64,000 nucleotides of DNA, taken from assembly GCA_965116235.1 (NCBI GenBank), contig OZ220496.1, positions 3,162,001-3,226,000 of the forward strand. The letters run 5' to 3'. The notes beneath the pieces are model-generated. The model had not been told where the DNA came from and ran no database searches. It saw only the letters and a program-made list of their open reading frames with translations. The DNA comes from MPNP01 sp965116235 (GTDB lineage: Bacteria > Pseudomonadota > Alphaproteobacteria > Rhodobacterales > Rhodobacteraceae). The translations under genes were made by a program, and so were the position numbers. Positions 8,888 through 18,468 of this stretch are shown here, in pieces (the first letter of the stretch is position 1; each line of letters starts with the position of its first letter).

Positions 8888-10597
8888 ATGAATTCACCAA
8901 GAGGCTTGGCAAAAAAGTTGACCCATTATGGGGATCCAGACTTTTCCCTTTACTTGCGCAGATCCTTCGCGAGCTCAATGGGATATTCATCGGAAATGCT
9001 TGGTCGAAAAATTGTGGGCATCGCTTACACTCACTCAGGTTTCAACAACTGTCACCGACACTTCCCGGAACTGCTGGAGGCCGTCAAGCGAGGGGTTATC
9101 GCCCGAGGTGGCTTGCCGCTGGAATTTCCAACCACTTCTCTCGGCGAAGTGTTTTTGAATCCCACGAGCCTGAAGTTCAGAAATCTGATGGCCTTGGACA
9201 CAGAAGAGATGATTCGCGCTCAACCCATGGATTCGGTTGTGCTCATGGGGGGATGCGACAAGACCATTCCAGCCCAGTTGATGGGGGCAGTATCAGCAAA
9301 TATTCCGGCCATTCAGCTGATTGGGGGCCCAATGATGACCTCCAAGTTTCATGGCGAGCGGCTGGGGGCCTGCACTGATTGTCGGCGATTCTGGATCAAG
9401 TATCGCTCGGGAGCGATTGATAAGGCAAAGATGCAGGCAGTCGAGTTCTGTCTGGCAACAACGGCGGGCACCTGCGCAATTATGGGAACTGCTTCAACAA
9501 TGGCCTGTGCTGCTGAGGCCCTTGGGATGGCGCTTCCCGGGAGTGCAGCCATCCCTGCAGTTCATGCCGACCGATTGCGAGCGGCGGAACTGTCAGGAAT
9601 CACGGCCGTGCGACTGATTGACAAGCCAATCACGCCACAAATGCTGATCACAAGAAAGTCTGTTGAGAATGCTTTGCGGATCATTCTGGCACTCGGTGGT
9701 TCAACCAACGCAATCATCCATTTGACGGCAATCGCTGGCCGGGCAGGGGTTGAAATTGATCTTGAACGGTTCAACGAGTTGTCCGACTCCACTCCAGTTC
9801 TGGTCAATCTGAAGCCGATGGGGAACCATTACATGGAGGACTTCTATTACGCCGGAGGCTTGGGAATGGTGTTAAGAGAACTCAAACCCCTGCTCCACCT
9901 CGATTGTGTGACGGTAACTGGTGAAACATTGGAAGCCCGCCTAACCAACACGAACGACTTTGTCGACCGGGACGTGATCGCTCCGGCAGACTCGCCTCTT
10001 GAACCCCTTGGCGGCTTGGTTACCCTCTTTGGTACATTGGCTCCAAAGGGCGCAATATTGAAGCGCTCTGCTGCCACACCTTCCCTCTTTGAAGTAACCG
10101 GGAAAGCGGTCGTTTTTGAATCCTTGGAGGATCTCGCGCGCAGGATCGATGATCCTGACCTTGATGTGGCACCTGATGATTTTCTGATCCTGAAAAACGC
10201 CGGACCCGCAAGCCCCTCAGGCATGCCAGAGGCCGGGTACCTGCCTGTTCCCAAGAAGATTCTTGCCATGGGTGTAAGGGACATGGTACGAATATCCGAT
10301 GCCCGCATGTCCGGCTCTGCCTTTGGTACGGTCATCCTGCACGTAACTCCCGAGGCATCCATCGGAGGTCCCTTGGCCTTCGTCGAAAATGGTGATCGAA
10401 TTCGTCTTTCAGTCCATGAGAAACGACTTGATCTACTTATATCAAAGAGCGAACTAGACGCCAGAATGAAGGAGTTTCGCTCCCCCAATCCAAAAGTGTC
10501 TGATCTGAGGGGTTATGAGCAACTATATGCAAAAGAGATACTTCAGGCCGACAGAGGCTGCGACTTTGGGTTTGCTCTACCCGTCAGCGTTTCCTGA
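8888..10597 (+). CDS. IlvD/EDD family dehydratase, probably for a sugar acid
   Basis: 569 residues of the dihydroxy-acid/6-phosphogluconate dehydratase family, which remove water using an Fe-S cluster. Cluster cysteines are visible in GGCDKTIPAQLMGA (about residue 122) and TAGTCAIMGTASTMACAAEA (about 196), and a further pair in CTDCRRFW (about 161). The C-terminal ARMSGSAFGTVILHV is a family signature. Placement as the last gene of a sugar ABC operon, and the absence of other valine/isoleucine genes, favour the pentonate/hexonate dehydratase branch (arabonate or xylonate type) over IlvD proper. This choice is inference. Confidence 0.85.
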   Translation: MNSPRGLAKKLTHYGDPDFSLYLRRSFASSMGYSSEMLGRKIVGIAYTHSGFNNCHRHFPELLEAVKRGVIARGGLPLEFPTTSLGEVFLNPTSLKFRNLMALDTEEMIRAQPMDSVVLMGGCDKTIPAQLMGAVSANIPAIQLIGGPMMTSKFHGERLGACTDCRRFWIKYRSGAIDKAKMQAVEFCLATTAGTCAIMGTASTMACAAEALGMALPGSAAIPAVHADRLRAAELSGITAVRLIDKPITPQMLITRKSVENALRIILALGGSTNAIIHLTAIAGRAGVEIDLERFNELSDSTPVLVNLKPMGNHYMEDFYYAGGLGMVLRELKPLLHLDCVTVTGETLEARLTNTNDFVDRDVIAPADSPLEPLGGLVTLFGTLAPKGAILKRSAATPSLFEVTGKAVVFESLEDLARRIDDPDLDVAPDDFLILKNAGPASPSGMPEAGYLPVPKKILAMGVRDMVRISDARMSGSAFGTVILHVTPEASIGGPLAFVENGDRIRLSVHEKRLDLLISKSELDARMKEFRSPNPKVSDLRGYEQLYAKEILQADRGCDFGFALPVSVS

Positions 10598-10958
10598 CCC
10601 TTCCCTGAACACACGGCAGTTTTCTGCTGCAACAGGTTGTCAAGCCCGTGGAAGGTGCTGGCATCCATGCTGTCTCATGAAGTCCCATTTCATGAACTCT
10701 CCGGATTGATGAACATGGCAATCCAGGGTGGCAAAACAGATTGCCCTGCACTTCCCCTGCACTTGTATCCTTTTGAGACAAGAACTAGATCTTTGGCAGG
10801 GAGCGCCAACCTTGTTTTCGTATGATTTCCGGTAAACTCTGGTAGTGAGCGTTGCACGGGCGCGTGGCGGCATCAAGAGAGCCGAGTTGTCGTCCCCTGT
10901 TGCACAGATGGTCTTGATCGTGCCAAACGGGTGCTTATAGATTGGACAAGAGGAAGCC
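10598..10958. other. Intergenic region before nfu
   Basis: About 360 bases between the dehydratase and nfu. I see no convincing gene or hairpin terminator. The last 150 bases presumably carry the promoter of nfu-tsaB, but I cannot single out a strong -35/-10 pair. Confidence 0.35.
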
Positions 10959-11519
10959 ATGTTTATTCAAACCGAAGCAACCCCAAATCCGGATACATTG
11001 AAGTTTCTGCCGGGAGAAACCGTGTTGCCCGAAGGCACGGAAGATTTCCCGGACTTCGAAGCAGCCAGAAAATCCCGGCTGGCCATGAAGCTCATTAGTA
11101 TTCGTGGGGTTGTCAGAGTATTTTTCGGGAATGATTTCATATCGGTCACCAAAGAAGGAACCGTGTATTGGGAGCACCTCAAACCGGCCATTCTCGGCAC
11201 GATAATGGAACACTTTCAGATGAAACTGCCCATTATGGATGCACCAACAACAAAGGAAAAAGCCGTCACCAATTATGACGAGCATGATGAGCCCGTTGTG
11301 AAGCAGATAATCGAACTGCTCGATACCCGAGTGAGACCGGCAGTGACGCAGGATGGAGGCGATATCCAGTTTCACGGTTTTGATCGAGGGATTGTTTATC
11401 TGCATATGCAGGGAGCCTGTGCAGGCTGTCCTTCATCGACCATCACACTCAAGATGGGCATTCAAAATCTCCTTCGCCACTACATTCCTGAAGTAATCGA
11501 AGTCCGTCCAGTCCTGTAG
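10959..11519 (+). CDS. NifU-like iron-sulfur scaffold/carrier protein (Nfu)
   Basis: 186 residues in two domains. The N-terminal Nfu_N domain (MFIQTEATPNPDTLKFLPG) spans about 1-90. The NifU C-terminal domain ends with CAGC at about residues 154-157 in the setting QGACAGCPSSTITLKMGI. The CxxC pair holds a cluster between two subunits for delivery to apo-enzymes. This two-domain architecture is the one found in alphaproteobacteria and mitochondria (Nfu1). RBS AGAGGAAG precedes the ATG. tsaB follows after three bases, so the two are probably co-transcribed. Confidence 0.93.
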   Translation: MFIQTEATPNPDTLKFLPGETVLPEGTEDFPDFEAARKSRLAMKLISIRGVVRVFFGNDFISVTKEGTVYWEHLKPAILGTIMEHFQMKLPIMDAPTTKEKAVTNYDEHDEPVVKQIIELLDTRVRPAVTQDGGDIQFHGFDRGIVYLHMQGACAGCPSSTITLKMGIQNLLRHYIPEVIEVRPVL

Positions 11520-11522
11520 ATC

Positions 11523-12161
11523 TTGTTCATCCTTGGCATCAATACCGCTGGCACCCACCTGAGAGTTTCTGTCGTACATAATCAGGAACTGCTTGATCAG
11601 TCTATTGAAGCCAAACAGTCCGGAATTGATCGGTTATTTCCCCTAATCCAAGAGGTGTTTGCCAGGCATGCAATTGAGTGGCCGGATGTTGCAGTAATTG
11701 GCGTGTCGGTCGGACCCGGAAACTTTAATGGAATCAGAACTGGCGTTTCCGCTTCAAGGGGTCTGGCCCTGTCCCTTCAGATACCCGTGATTGGAGTCAA
11801 CAGTTTTGACGCCGTCTCTTTTGGATACACCCGGGATCTCACAGCGATGGTGAGGGCGGTAAAGAACAAGTACTTTTGTCGGGTCGGCGTGCAGGGAATG
11901 CCTTTCGTGGGCGATTTGGACGAATTGGCCCGTGTCAACTCCAATAATCTTCCGGTCATTGGCCATGATGCACATCTGTTGGCTGACAGAATGGGTATCC
12001 CGAAACGCGACCCCAAGCTTGAATCCTCGCACGCCATTGCCATGATCGCTCTGGACCGCATGGGTGAAGATCACCCCTTGCCAAAACCTCTTTATGTTAG
12101 CCGTCCCAGAGTGGATTTGAGTTTGAAAAAACCAGCTTGGGGTCATGTCAAGCCGAGGTGA
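11523..12161 (+). CDS. tsaB: tRNA threonylcarbamoyladenosine biosynthesis protein TsaB
   Basis: 212 residues of the ASKHA-type TsaB fold, partner of TsaD in making t6A37 on ANN-decoding tRNAs. The start ILGINTAGTHLRVSVVHN and the motif IGVSVGPGNFNGIRTGVSAS near residue 60 are diagnostic. The start codon is TTG, three bases after the nfu stop; no better in-frame start lies nearby. It is a little shorter than the E. coli protein (about 230 residues), mostly at the C-terminus. Confidence 0.88.
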   Translation: MFILGINTAGTHLRVSVVHNQELLDQSIEAKQSGIDRLFPLIQEVFARHAIEWPDVAVIGVSVGPGNFNGIRTGVSASRGLALSLQIPVIGVNSFDAVSFGYTRDLTAMVRAVKNKYFCRVGVQGMPFVGDLDELARVNSNNLPVIGHDAHLLADRMGIPKRDPKLESSHAIAMIALDRMGEDHPLPKPLYVSRPRVDLSLKKPAWGHVKPR

Positions 12162-12309
12162 ACTGGAATGAGGATTATTTTTGATTTTGCTAGAATTGCC
12201 AAAACAAAACTGGTAACTCTCGGTCACAAGAAATGGCGGAGGTCAGATTGGGGACATTGTTCCAGTTTTAACGGTTTGCCGAAAATGCCAAGAATCGGGA
12301 GATATTGAT

Positions 12310-13299
12310 ATGAAATTCTTGAAGGTACAGTCGTGTTTACTGCTTGCACTGACGTTTGCCGGATCCAGTCTTCTGGCTGAACCGGCCATCATTTATGACG
12401 TCGGGGGCAAGTTCGACAAGTCATATAACGAAGCCGCCTGGAATGGCGCCGAGAAATGGAAGGCGGAAACAGGTGGCACATATCGTGAAATCGAGATCCA
12501 ATCGGAGGCACAAAGAGAACAGGCACTGAGAAGGCTTGCCAGCAGCGGCAGCAACCCAATTGTGATGACCGGTTTTTCCTTCGAAAGTCCCTTGTCTGAT
12601 GTTGCCCCGGACTTTCCGGACACTAAGTTTACCCTTGTCGATGCCATCGTTGATGAACCTAACGTCAAATCAATCATCTTCAAGGAGCACGAAGGATCCT
12701 ATCTGGTTGGCTTGATAGCGGGCCTGACCACCCAAAGCAATATAGTCGGTTTTGTCGGAGGAATGGACATTCCGCTCATCAGAAGATTTGGATGTGGGTA
12801 TGTTCAAGGTGTCAAGGCTGCAAATCCCGATATTCAGGTCATTCAAAACATGACCGGGAACGACCCCTCGGCCTGGAACGACCCCATCAAGGGTGGCGAG
12901 TTGACCAAAGCGCAAATTGCTGCCGGTGCTGATGTTGTCTATCACGCAGCGGGAGGAACCGGAGTTGGCGTTCTGCAAGCTGCGGCAGATGCTGGCATAC
13001 TCGGTATCGGGGTCGATTCAAATCAAAACCATCTCCATCCCGGATCGGTTCTGACCTCCATGTTAAAGCGGGTAGATGTGGCCGTTTACGAATCCTTCTC
13101 AGAAGGCAACGAGCTGGCCACTGGTGTTCACGTTTTTGGCATCAGCGAGGGTGGTGTCGGTTACGCCGTTGATGAAAACAATGAATCTCTGCTGTCAGAT
13201 GAAGTCATGAAAACCGTAACCGAGGCTGAAGCCGGTATTGTCAGTGGAATGATATCCGTCCACAACTACTCGGACGACGACAGTTGCCCGGTTAGTTAG
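12310..13299 (+). CDS. BMP/PnrA-like ABC transporter substrate-binding protein
   Basis: 329 residues. A signal peptide ends near residue 23 (SSLLA before EP), so it is periplasmic. Without a lipobox cysteine at the cleavage site it appears soluble, unlike lipoprotein PnrA. The family motifs are clear: YDVGGKFDKSYNEAAWNGAE at the start, EGSYLVGLIAGL, and GFVGGMDIPLIRRFGCGYVQ with the binding-site region. Family members bind purine nucleosides or related compounds. It opens a seven-gene operon (12310-20463). The RBS GGGAG is eight bases before the ATG. Confidence 0.9.
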   Translation: MKFLKVQSCLLLALTFAGSSLLAEPAIIYDVGGKFDKSYNEAAWNGAEKWKAETGGTYREIEIQSEAQREQALRRLASSGSNPIVMTGFSFESPLSDVAPDFPDTKFTLVDAIVDEPNVKSIIFKEHEGSYLVGLIAGLTTQSNIVGFVGGMDIPLIRRFGCGYVQGVKAANPDIQVIQNMTGNDPSAWNDPIKGGELTKAQIAAGADVVYHAAGGTGVGVLQAAADAGILGIGVDSNQNHLHPGSVLTSMLKRVDVAVYESFSEGNELATGVHVFGISEGGVGYAVDENNESLLSDEVMKTVTEAEAGIVSGMISVHNYSDDDSCPVS

Positions 13300-13318
13300 T
13301 TTCCGACTGATCTTAATC

Positions 13319-14905
13319 ATGAACGATTCGGTGCAGCACGAGGGTGCTGCACCCGTCATTGAACTGAGGCGCATTTCCAAGTCCTTTGGACCCGTTCAGG
13401 CCAACAAGGACATAGATCTTCAAGTACAAAGAGGGTCTATCCACGGCATTGTCGGTGAGAACGGTGCCGGAAAGTCGACCTTGATGTCCATCCTTTATGG
13501 CTTTTATCGAGCCGATGCCGGGGAAATCCTGATTGATGGCCAACCGACAAACATCACGGATAGCCGTGCTGCCATTCGGTGCGGAATCGGGATGGTACAC
13601 CAGCATTTCAAGCTGGTACACAACTTCAGCGTCCTCGAGAACGTCATTCTGGGTTCAGAAGATGACTTTCTGATCCATAAGGCCTTGGCCAAAGCTCGGA
13701 CACTCCTTCAGGAACTGGCTCAGGCCCACTCGCTCGAAGTCGATCCCGATGCCGTAATTGATGACCTTTCAGTTGGCCATCAGCAGCGGGTCGAAATACT
13801 CAAGGCATTGTACAGGCGGGCGAACATACTCATTTTGGACGAACCCACCGGGGTTTTGACCCCCGCGGAAGCACAGCATCTCTTTCATATCTTGAGAAAT
13901 TTGGCCGATGAAGGCAAGACCGTTATCCTGATTACCCACAAGCTGAAGGAAATCATGGCGGTGACGGATACTGTCAGCATCATGCGACGGGGTGAAATGA
14001 TAACAACATTGCCAACCCGAAACACCAACCCACAAGAGCTGGCACAGCTCATGGTCGGTCGGTCGGTTCTGCTGAACGTCGAGAAGAGTGTGGCCCAGAC
14101 AGGGGAAAAGGTCCTTGAAATTGCCAATCTCAGTGTCAGTGACAGACGTGGAGTTGAAGTGCTCAAAAACATAACGCTTGATGTTCGGGCTGGCGAAATA
14201 CTGGGCATTGCCGGAGTGTCGGGCAATGGACAAACCGAACTTCTCGAAGCCCTCGGCGGAATAGCGCCGGCAACCGGAAAAATCATGGTAGATGGCCAGA
14301 TCCTTCCTCTTGAAGGAGCAGGATCGGATGCCCAGTCACGGCGGAATCACGGTATTGGACACATACCCGAAGATCGTCAGAGACTGGGGTTAATACTCGA
14401 TTTTTATGCATGGGAAAACATTGTATTTGGCTATCACAACGAGGCGCAGTTCAATCAAAACCAGTTCATGATGGACAACCGGAAAATCTTCTCCTTCGCG
14501 CAGGAAAAGATGAATCAGTTCGACGTACGTCCACCCAACCCCAATCTCCTCGCAAAAAACTTCTCCGGCGGCAACCAGCAAAAGATCGTGCTGGCCCGAG
14601 AAATCGTCCGACAGCCCAAACTTCTTGTCGTTGGTCAGCCCACACGCGGAGTTGATATCGGTGCCATCGAGTTCATACATCAAAAACTGATTGATCTGCG
14701 AAATGAAGGAGCTGCGATTTTGCTCGTCAGCGTCGAACTTGACGAAATCCTGTCGCTATCCGATCGGGTCGCTGTCCTGTTTGATGGGCGCATAATTGGT
14801 GAACGACCAACCCATGAAACCAACGAGAATGAACTCGGTCTTCTGATGGCTGGCATTGAAAACACCACGACACACCCTGAACCCGCAGAGGCAATGGTTC
14901 AATGA
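13319..14905 (+). CDS. Nucleoside-type ABC transporter, double ATP-binding protein
   Basis: 528 residues with two ATPase domains in one chain, as in RbsA/YufO. The first has Walker A GENGAGKST near 44, signature LSVGHQQRVEILKAL and Walker B ILILDEPTGVLTPAEA. The second begins near 260, has a weaker P-loop (GVSGNGQTELLEAL), signature FSGGNQQKIVLAREI and LLVVGQPTRGVDIGA, where the usual Asp-Glu is Gly-Gln. A degenerate second domain is normal in this subfamily. Its stop overlaps the next start (ATGA, 14902-14905). Confidence 0.93.
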   Translation: MNDSVQHEGAAPVIELRRISKSFGPVQANKDIDLQVQRGSIHGIVGENGAGKSTLMSILYGFYRADAGEILIDGQPTNITDSRAAIRCGIGMVHQHFKLVHNFSVLENVILGSEDDFLIHKALAKARTLLQELAQAHSLEVDPDAVIDDLSVGHQQRVEILKALYRRANILILDEPTGVLTPAEAQHLFHILRNLADEGKTVILITHKLKEIMAVTDTVSIMRRGEMITTLPTRNTNPQELAQLMVGRSVLLNVEKSVAQTGEKVLEIANLSVSDRRGVEVLKNITLDVRAGEILGIAGVSGNGQTELLEALGGIAPATGKIMVDGQILPLEGAGSDAQSRRNHGIGHIPEDRQRLGLILDFYAWENIVFGYHNEAQFNQNQFMMDNRKIFSFAQEKMNQFDVRPPNPNLLAKNFSGGNQQKIVLAREIVRQPKLLVVGQPTRGVDIGAIEFIHQKLIDLRNEGAAILLVSVELDEILSLSDRVAVLFDGRIIGERPTHETNENELGLLMAGIENTTTHPEPAEAMVQ

Positions 14906-15999
14906 ACAAGCTGCCCAAGTGGGTCGACATCGCCCTGATCCCGTTCATTAACCTGTTTCTGGCATTCGCCGTTTCCGGGCTTGTCGTCGTCTGGATCGGT
15001 GAAAATCCTTTCCGGGCCATGCAAATCATCGTCCAAGGTTCTCTTGGCTCTACTTACGGCCTCGGCTATACCCTCTATTACGCCACCAACTTTATCTTTA
15101 CCGGACTGGCCGTTGCGGTTGCCATTCATGCCCGCATGTTCAATATCGGCGGCGAGGGCCAGGCTCTCGTTGGCGGCTTGGGTACCGCTCTCGTCTGCCT
15201 GTTTGTGGATTGGCCTCACTGGATTCTGGCCTTGCCAGTCGCCGTCATCGCCGCTGGTCTCTTTGGAGCAGCCTGGGCGAGCATCCCGGCCTATCTGCAG
15301 GCCAAGCGAGGCAGCCACATCGTCATCACGACCATCATGTTCAACTTCATCGCCTATTCGCTGATGGTCTATCTGCTGGTTCATGTCCTGAAGCCAGCGG
15401 GACAGATGGCACCCGAAACCTCTCGATTTCCTGAAGGGACAAACTTGCCCTCGGCCTACGAAATGTTTTCCTGGATCGGCATTTCGTTTCCGAAATCCGC
15501 CCCTCTGAACATATCGTTTTTCATAGCCATCATCGCCTGTTTTCTGATCTGGTTCCTGATTTGGCGAACCCGTCTGGGGTACGCGATCCGGGCCTTTGGC
15601 TGGAGTGAATCCGCGGCTGTTTATGCCGGCATTTCCCCCTTCCGGGTCATCATGGCGTCCATGCTCATCTCCGGCGCACTGGCCGGCATGATGGGCATCA
15701 ACTCTGTTATGGGAGAGGCCGAGCGTCTTTTGATCGATTCCGTTCAGGGAGCCGGATTTGTCGGCATTGCGGTTGCATTGATGGGCCGCTCGCATCCCGC
15801 CGGAGTGTTTCTGGCGGCCATTCTTTTCGGAGTTCTATATCAGGGCGGCGCGGAACTGGAATTTGAGATGCCGGCCGTCTCGCGTGAAATGATTGTGGTC
15901 ATCCAGGCCTTGGTCATATTGTTCACGGGGGCGCTCGAAAATCTGGTCCGCTTTCCAATGGAAAGAATCTTCCTGAAACTCGGAGGGGCACGAACCTGA
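14902..15999 (+). CDS. Nucleoside-type ABC transporter permease (YufP-like)
   Basis: 365 residues of the BPD_transp_2 family, with roughly ten hydrophobic segments. Family landmarks are MFNIGGEGQALVGGLGTAL near residue 75, KRGSHIVITTIMFNFIA and, in the second half, MLISGALAGMMGINSVMG followed by GAGFVGIAVALMGRSHP. It forms the channel with the next permease. It overlaps the upstream ATPase by four bases and the next gene by one. Confidence 0.93.
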   Translation: MNKLPKWVDIALIPFINLFLAFAVSGLVVVWIGENPFRAMQIIVQGSLGSTYGLGYTLYYATNFIFTGLAVAVAIHARMFNIGGEGQALVGGLGTALVCLFVDWPHWILALPVAVIAAGLFGAAWASIPAYLQAKRGSHIVITTIMFNFIAYSLMVYLLVHVLKPAGQMAPETSRFPEGTNLPSAYEMFSWIGISFPKSAPLNISFFIAIIACFLIWFLIWRTRLGYAIRAFGWSESAAVYAGISPFRVIMASMLISGALAGMMGINSVMGEAERLLIDSVQGAGFVGIAVALMGRSHPAGVFLAAILFGVLYQGGAELEFEMPAVSREMIVVIQALVILFTGALENLVRFPMERIFLKLGGART

Positions 16000-16967
16000 T
16001 GGATTTTCTGACCGTCATCCAGATTCTGGATTCGATGCTGCGCCTGTCTGCCCCGTTGCTTTTTGCTTGTCTCGCGGGCCTGTTTTCAGAACGGGCCGGC
16101 ATATTTGACATCGGGCTTGAGGGCAAGATGTTGGCATCAGCCTTCTTTTCAGCTGCCGTCGCTGCCTCAACGGGGTCGGTTTGGCTGGGCCTGATGGTCG
16201 GCCTGACCGCTTCAATGCTTCTGGCCATGGTACATGGGCTGGCCTCCATCACATTCCGGGGCAACCAACTGATTTCCGGCCTTGCGATCAACTTTCTGGC
16301 CTCAGGCATGACGGCGCTGATCGGCCAAAACTGGTTCAAGCTGGGTGGACGAACTCCCTCATTGTCAGGTGAAGGCCGCTTTTTAGGAATTGAATTTCCT
16401 TTTGCCGGTACCTTGGCTGACGTTCCCATCATTGGTCCCATTTATAGCGAATTGCTTTCCGGTCATACCTTGCTGGTTTATCTGGCCCTGATCGCTGTCC
16501 CCATTACCTGGTGGATCTTGTTCAGAACCCGTTTTGGCCTCCGCCTCAGGGCGGTTGGAGAAAACCCCGAAGCCGTTGACACGGCCGGCATCTCAGTATC
16601 ATTCTTGCGTTATAAACCCATCATGATCTGCGGTTTGCTGTGCGGTCTTGGTGGAGCCTACATGTCAACGGGGATGGCCGCCGGATTCATTCGTGACATG
16701 ACAGCCGGGAAAGGCTACATAGCGTTGGCGGCGCTCATATTTGCCAAGTGGCGTCCGGGATATGCCCTGATAGCCTGCCTGCTTTTCGGGCTGCTGGAGG
16801 CAATTGCCATTCGCTATCAGAACATCACGGTCGAAGGCATCGGTACGGTGCCCGTACAGTTCATGCAGGCATTGCCCTATATCCTGACCGTTGTCATACT
16901 GGCCGGGTTTGTAGGCAAGGCCATACCGCCCAAAGCGGGTGGTGAGCCCTATGTGAAGGAAATTTGA
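15999..16967 (+). CDS. Nucleoside-type ABC transporter permease (YufQ-like)
   Basis: 322 residues, the second BPD_transp_2 subunit. FSERAGIFDIGLEGKMLASAF near the N-terminus and GLGGAYMSTGMAAGFIRDMT with GKGYIALAALIFAKWRP near residue 240 are characteristic of the shorter permease of BMP-type importers. It starts inside the preceding stop codon (TGATG), so it is translationally coupled. A gap of about 54 bases leads to the aldehyde dehydrogenase. Confidence 0.93.
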   Translation: MDFLTVIQILDSMLRLSAPLLFACLAGLFSERAGIFDIGLEGKMLASAFFSAAVAASTGSVWLGLMVGLTASMLLAMVHGLASITFRGNQLISGLAINFLASGMTALIGQNWFKLGGRTPSLSGEGRFLGIEFPFAGTLADVPIIGPIYSELLSGHTLLVYLALIAVPITWWILFRTRFGLRLRAVGENPEAVDTAGISVSFLRYKPIMICGLLCGLGGAYMSTGMAAGFIRDMTAGKGYIALAALIFAKWRPGYALIACLLFGLLEAIAIRYQNITVEGIGTVPVQFMQALPYILTVVILAGFVGKAIPPKAGGEPYVKEI

Positions 16968-17021
16968 CCCTCAAATCGTTCCCATGGACCATCGTGGCCA
17001 AGAATGAGGTCGTTATTTGAC

Positions 17022-18461
17022 ATGCTCGAGTCACATTTAAACTTTATCAACGGCAAATGGCAGCCTGCTGCTGATGGTCAGGCCATAACCTCATGCTGCC
17101 CGTCCAATGGCCAGCCCCTTGCAACCATGCCGGCTTCGTCAAGCAGGGACGTTGATCAGGCCGTGAGTGCAGCTCGAAAGGAACTTGAATCCGGTGAATG
17201 GTCTCGGCTCACGGCAACGCAAAGAGGTCGGCTGCTTGCCCGACTAAGCCAGAAAATCTGTGATAACCTGGACTCCCTGACTGCAATAGAAGCACGGGAT
17301 ACAGGCAAGCCACTCAAGCAGGCCAGAAATGATATCGCTGCCTCTGCCCGATACTTTGAATTCTATGCCGGTGCTGCAGACAAGATCGGTGGGGAGACGA
17401 TCCCTTATTTCAACGACTATCAGGTCATGCTGCAAAGGGAACCTCTCGGGGTCACGGGGCATATCATTCCGTGGAACTATCCAGCCCAGATGTTTGGTCG
17501 AACCTTGGCACCAGCCCTGGCCATGGGCAACACGGTGGTCCTCAAGCCAGCCGAAGATGCATGCCTGGCTCCGATTGCACTGACCAAACTGGCCGAAGAG
17601 GCTGGGTTCCCGGCTGGATCAATTAATCTTGTGTTGGGCTTGGGACCGAACGCCGGAGGTGCCTTGGCCTCTCACCCCGACATAGATTTTCTGTCCTTTA
17701 CCGGTTCACCGGAGGTCGGGGCCCTTGTTCAATCAGCGACGGCCCGCAATCACATAGGGTGTACCCTGGAACTGGGCGGCAAATCGCCCCAGATTGTCTT
17801 TGAGGATGCTGATCTGGACATGGCCGTTCCCATCATCGTCAATGCGATAATCCAGAACTCGGGCCAAACCTGTTCGGCGGGTTCGAGGGTCATCATCCAA
17901 AAATCGATTTATGACACGGTCACATCCAAATTGCAAAGCTGCTTCAGACACCTGGTAGCGGGCTCGCATGATCGTGATCTGGATTTGGGTCCACTGATTT
18001 CATCACGCCAGAAGAAACGCGTCGAGGATTACCTCAAGAACATTAGCCCGGACCTCGTCCTGGCTCAGGGGAAAATAGATTCTGCAGCATCCGAAAATGG
18101 CTATTTCTTTCCGCCTACGCTGATTGGTCCTCTCGAAAGCAGCCATATTCTGGCTCAGGAGGAAATTTTTGGCCCGGTACTGATCTGCATGCGATTCGAC
18201 GATGAGAATGAAGCCGTCAAGCTGGCAAATGATACAAAATATGGACTTGTTTCGGGTGTCTGGACCAAGGATGGAGGACGTCAAAGCCGGTTGGCAAAAC
18301 GGCTCAGATGCGGTCAGGTCTTCATCAATTGCTATGGTGCCGGCGGTGGGGTGGAGCTGCCGTTCGGGGGAACCAGGATGAGCGGCCATGGCCGGGAGAA
18401 AGGTCTTGAAGCCCTCAAGGAATTTTCGCAAATAAAGACTGTCGTTCAATACATAGGGTGA
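17022..18461 (+). CDS. NAD(P)-dependent aldehyde dehydrogenase
   Basis: 479 residues, the full length of the ALDH superfamily. The general base Glu lies in LELGGKSPQIVF near 249 and the nucleophile Cys in GQTCSAGSRV near 283. The coenzyme loop GFPAGSINLVLG, FTGSPEVG and the C-terminal ELPFGGTRMSGHGREKG are also present. It is closest in style to betaine-aldehyde and gamma-aminoaldehyde dehydrogenases; the substrate is unknown. I prefer the ATG at 17022 (MLESHLNFINGKW) to the one at 17004 because it matches the usual N-terminus. It lies in the same operon as the importer, SDR and P450, pointing to oxidation of an imported compound. Confidence 0.9.
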   Translation: MLESHLNFINGKWQPAADGQAITSCCPSNGQPLATMPASSSRDVDQAVSAARKELESGEWSRLTATQRGRLLARLSQKICDNLDSLTAIEARDTGKPLKQARNDIAASARYFEFYAGAADKIGGETIPYFNDYQVMLQREPLGVTGHIIPWNYPAQMFGRTLAPALAMGNTVVLKPAEDACLAPIALTKLAEEAGFPAGSINLVLGLGPNAGGALASHPDIDFLSFTGSPEVGALVQSATARNHIGCTLELGGKSPQIVFEDADLDMAVPIIVNAIIQNSGQTCSAGSRVIIQKSIYDTVTSKLQSCFRHLVAGSHDRDLDLGPLISSRQKKRVEDYLKNISPDLVLAQGKIDSAASENGYFFPPTLIGPLESSHILAQEEIFGPVLICMRFDDENEAVKLANDTKYGLVSGVWTKDGGRQSRLAKRLRCGQVFINCYGAGGGVELPFGGTRMSGHGREKGLEALKEFSQIKTVVQYIG

Positions 18462-18468
18462 GACAATC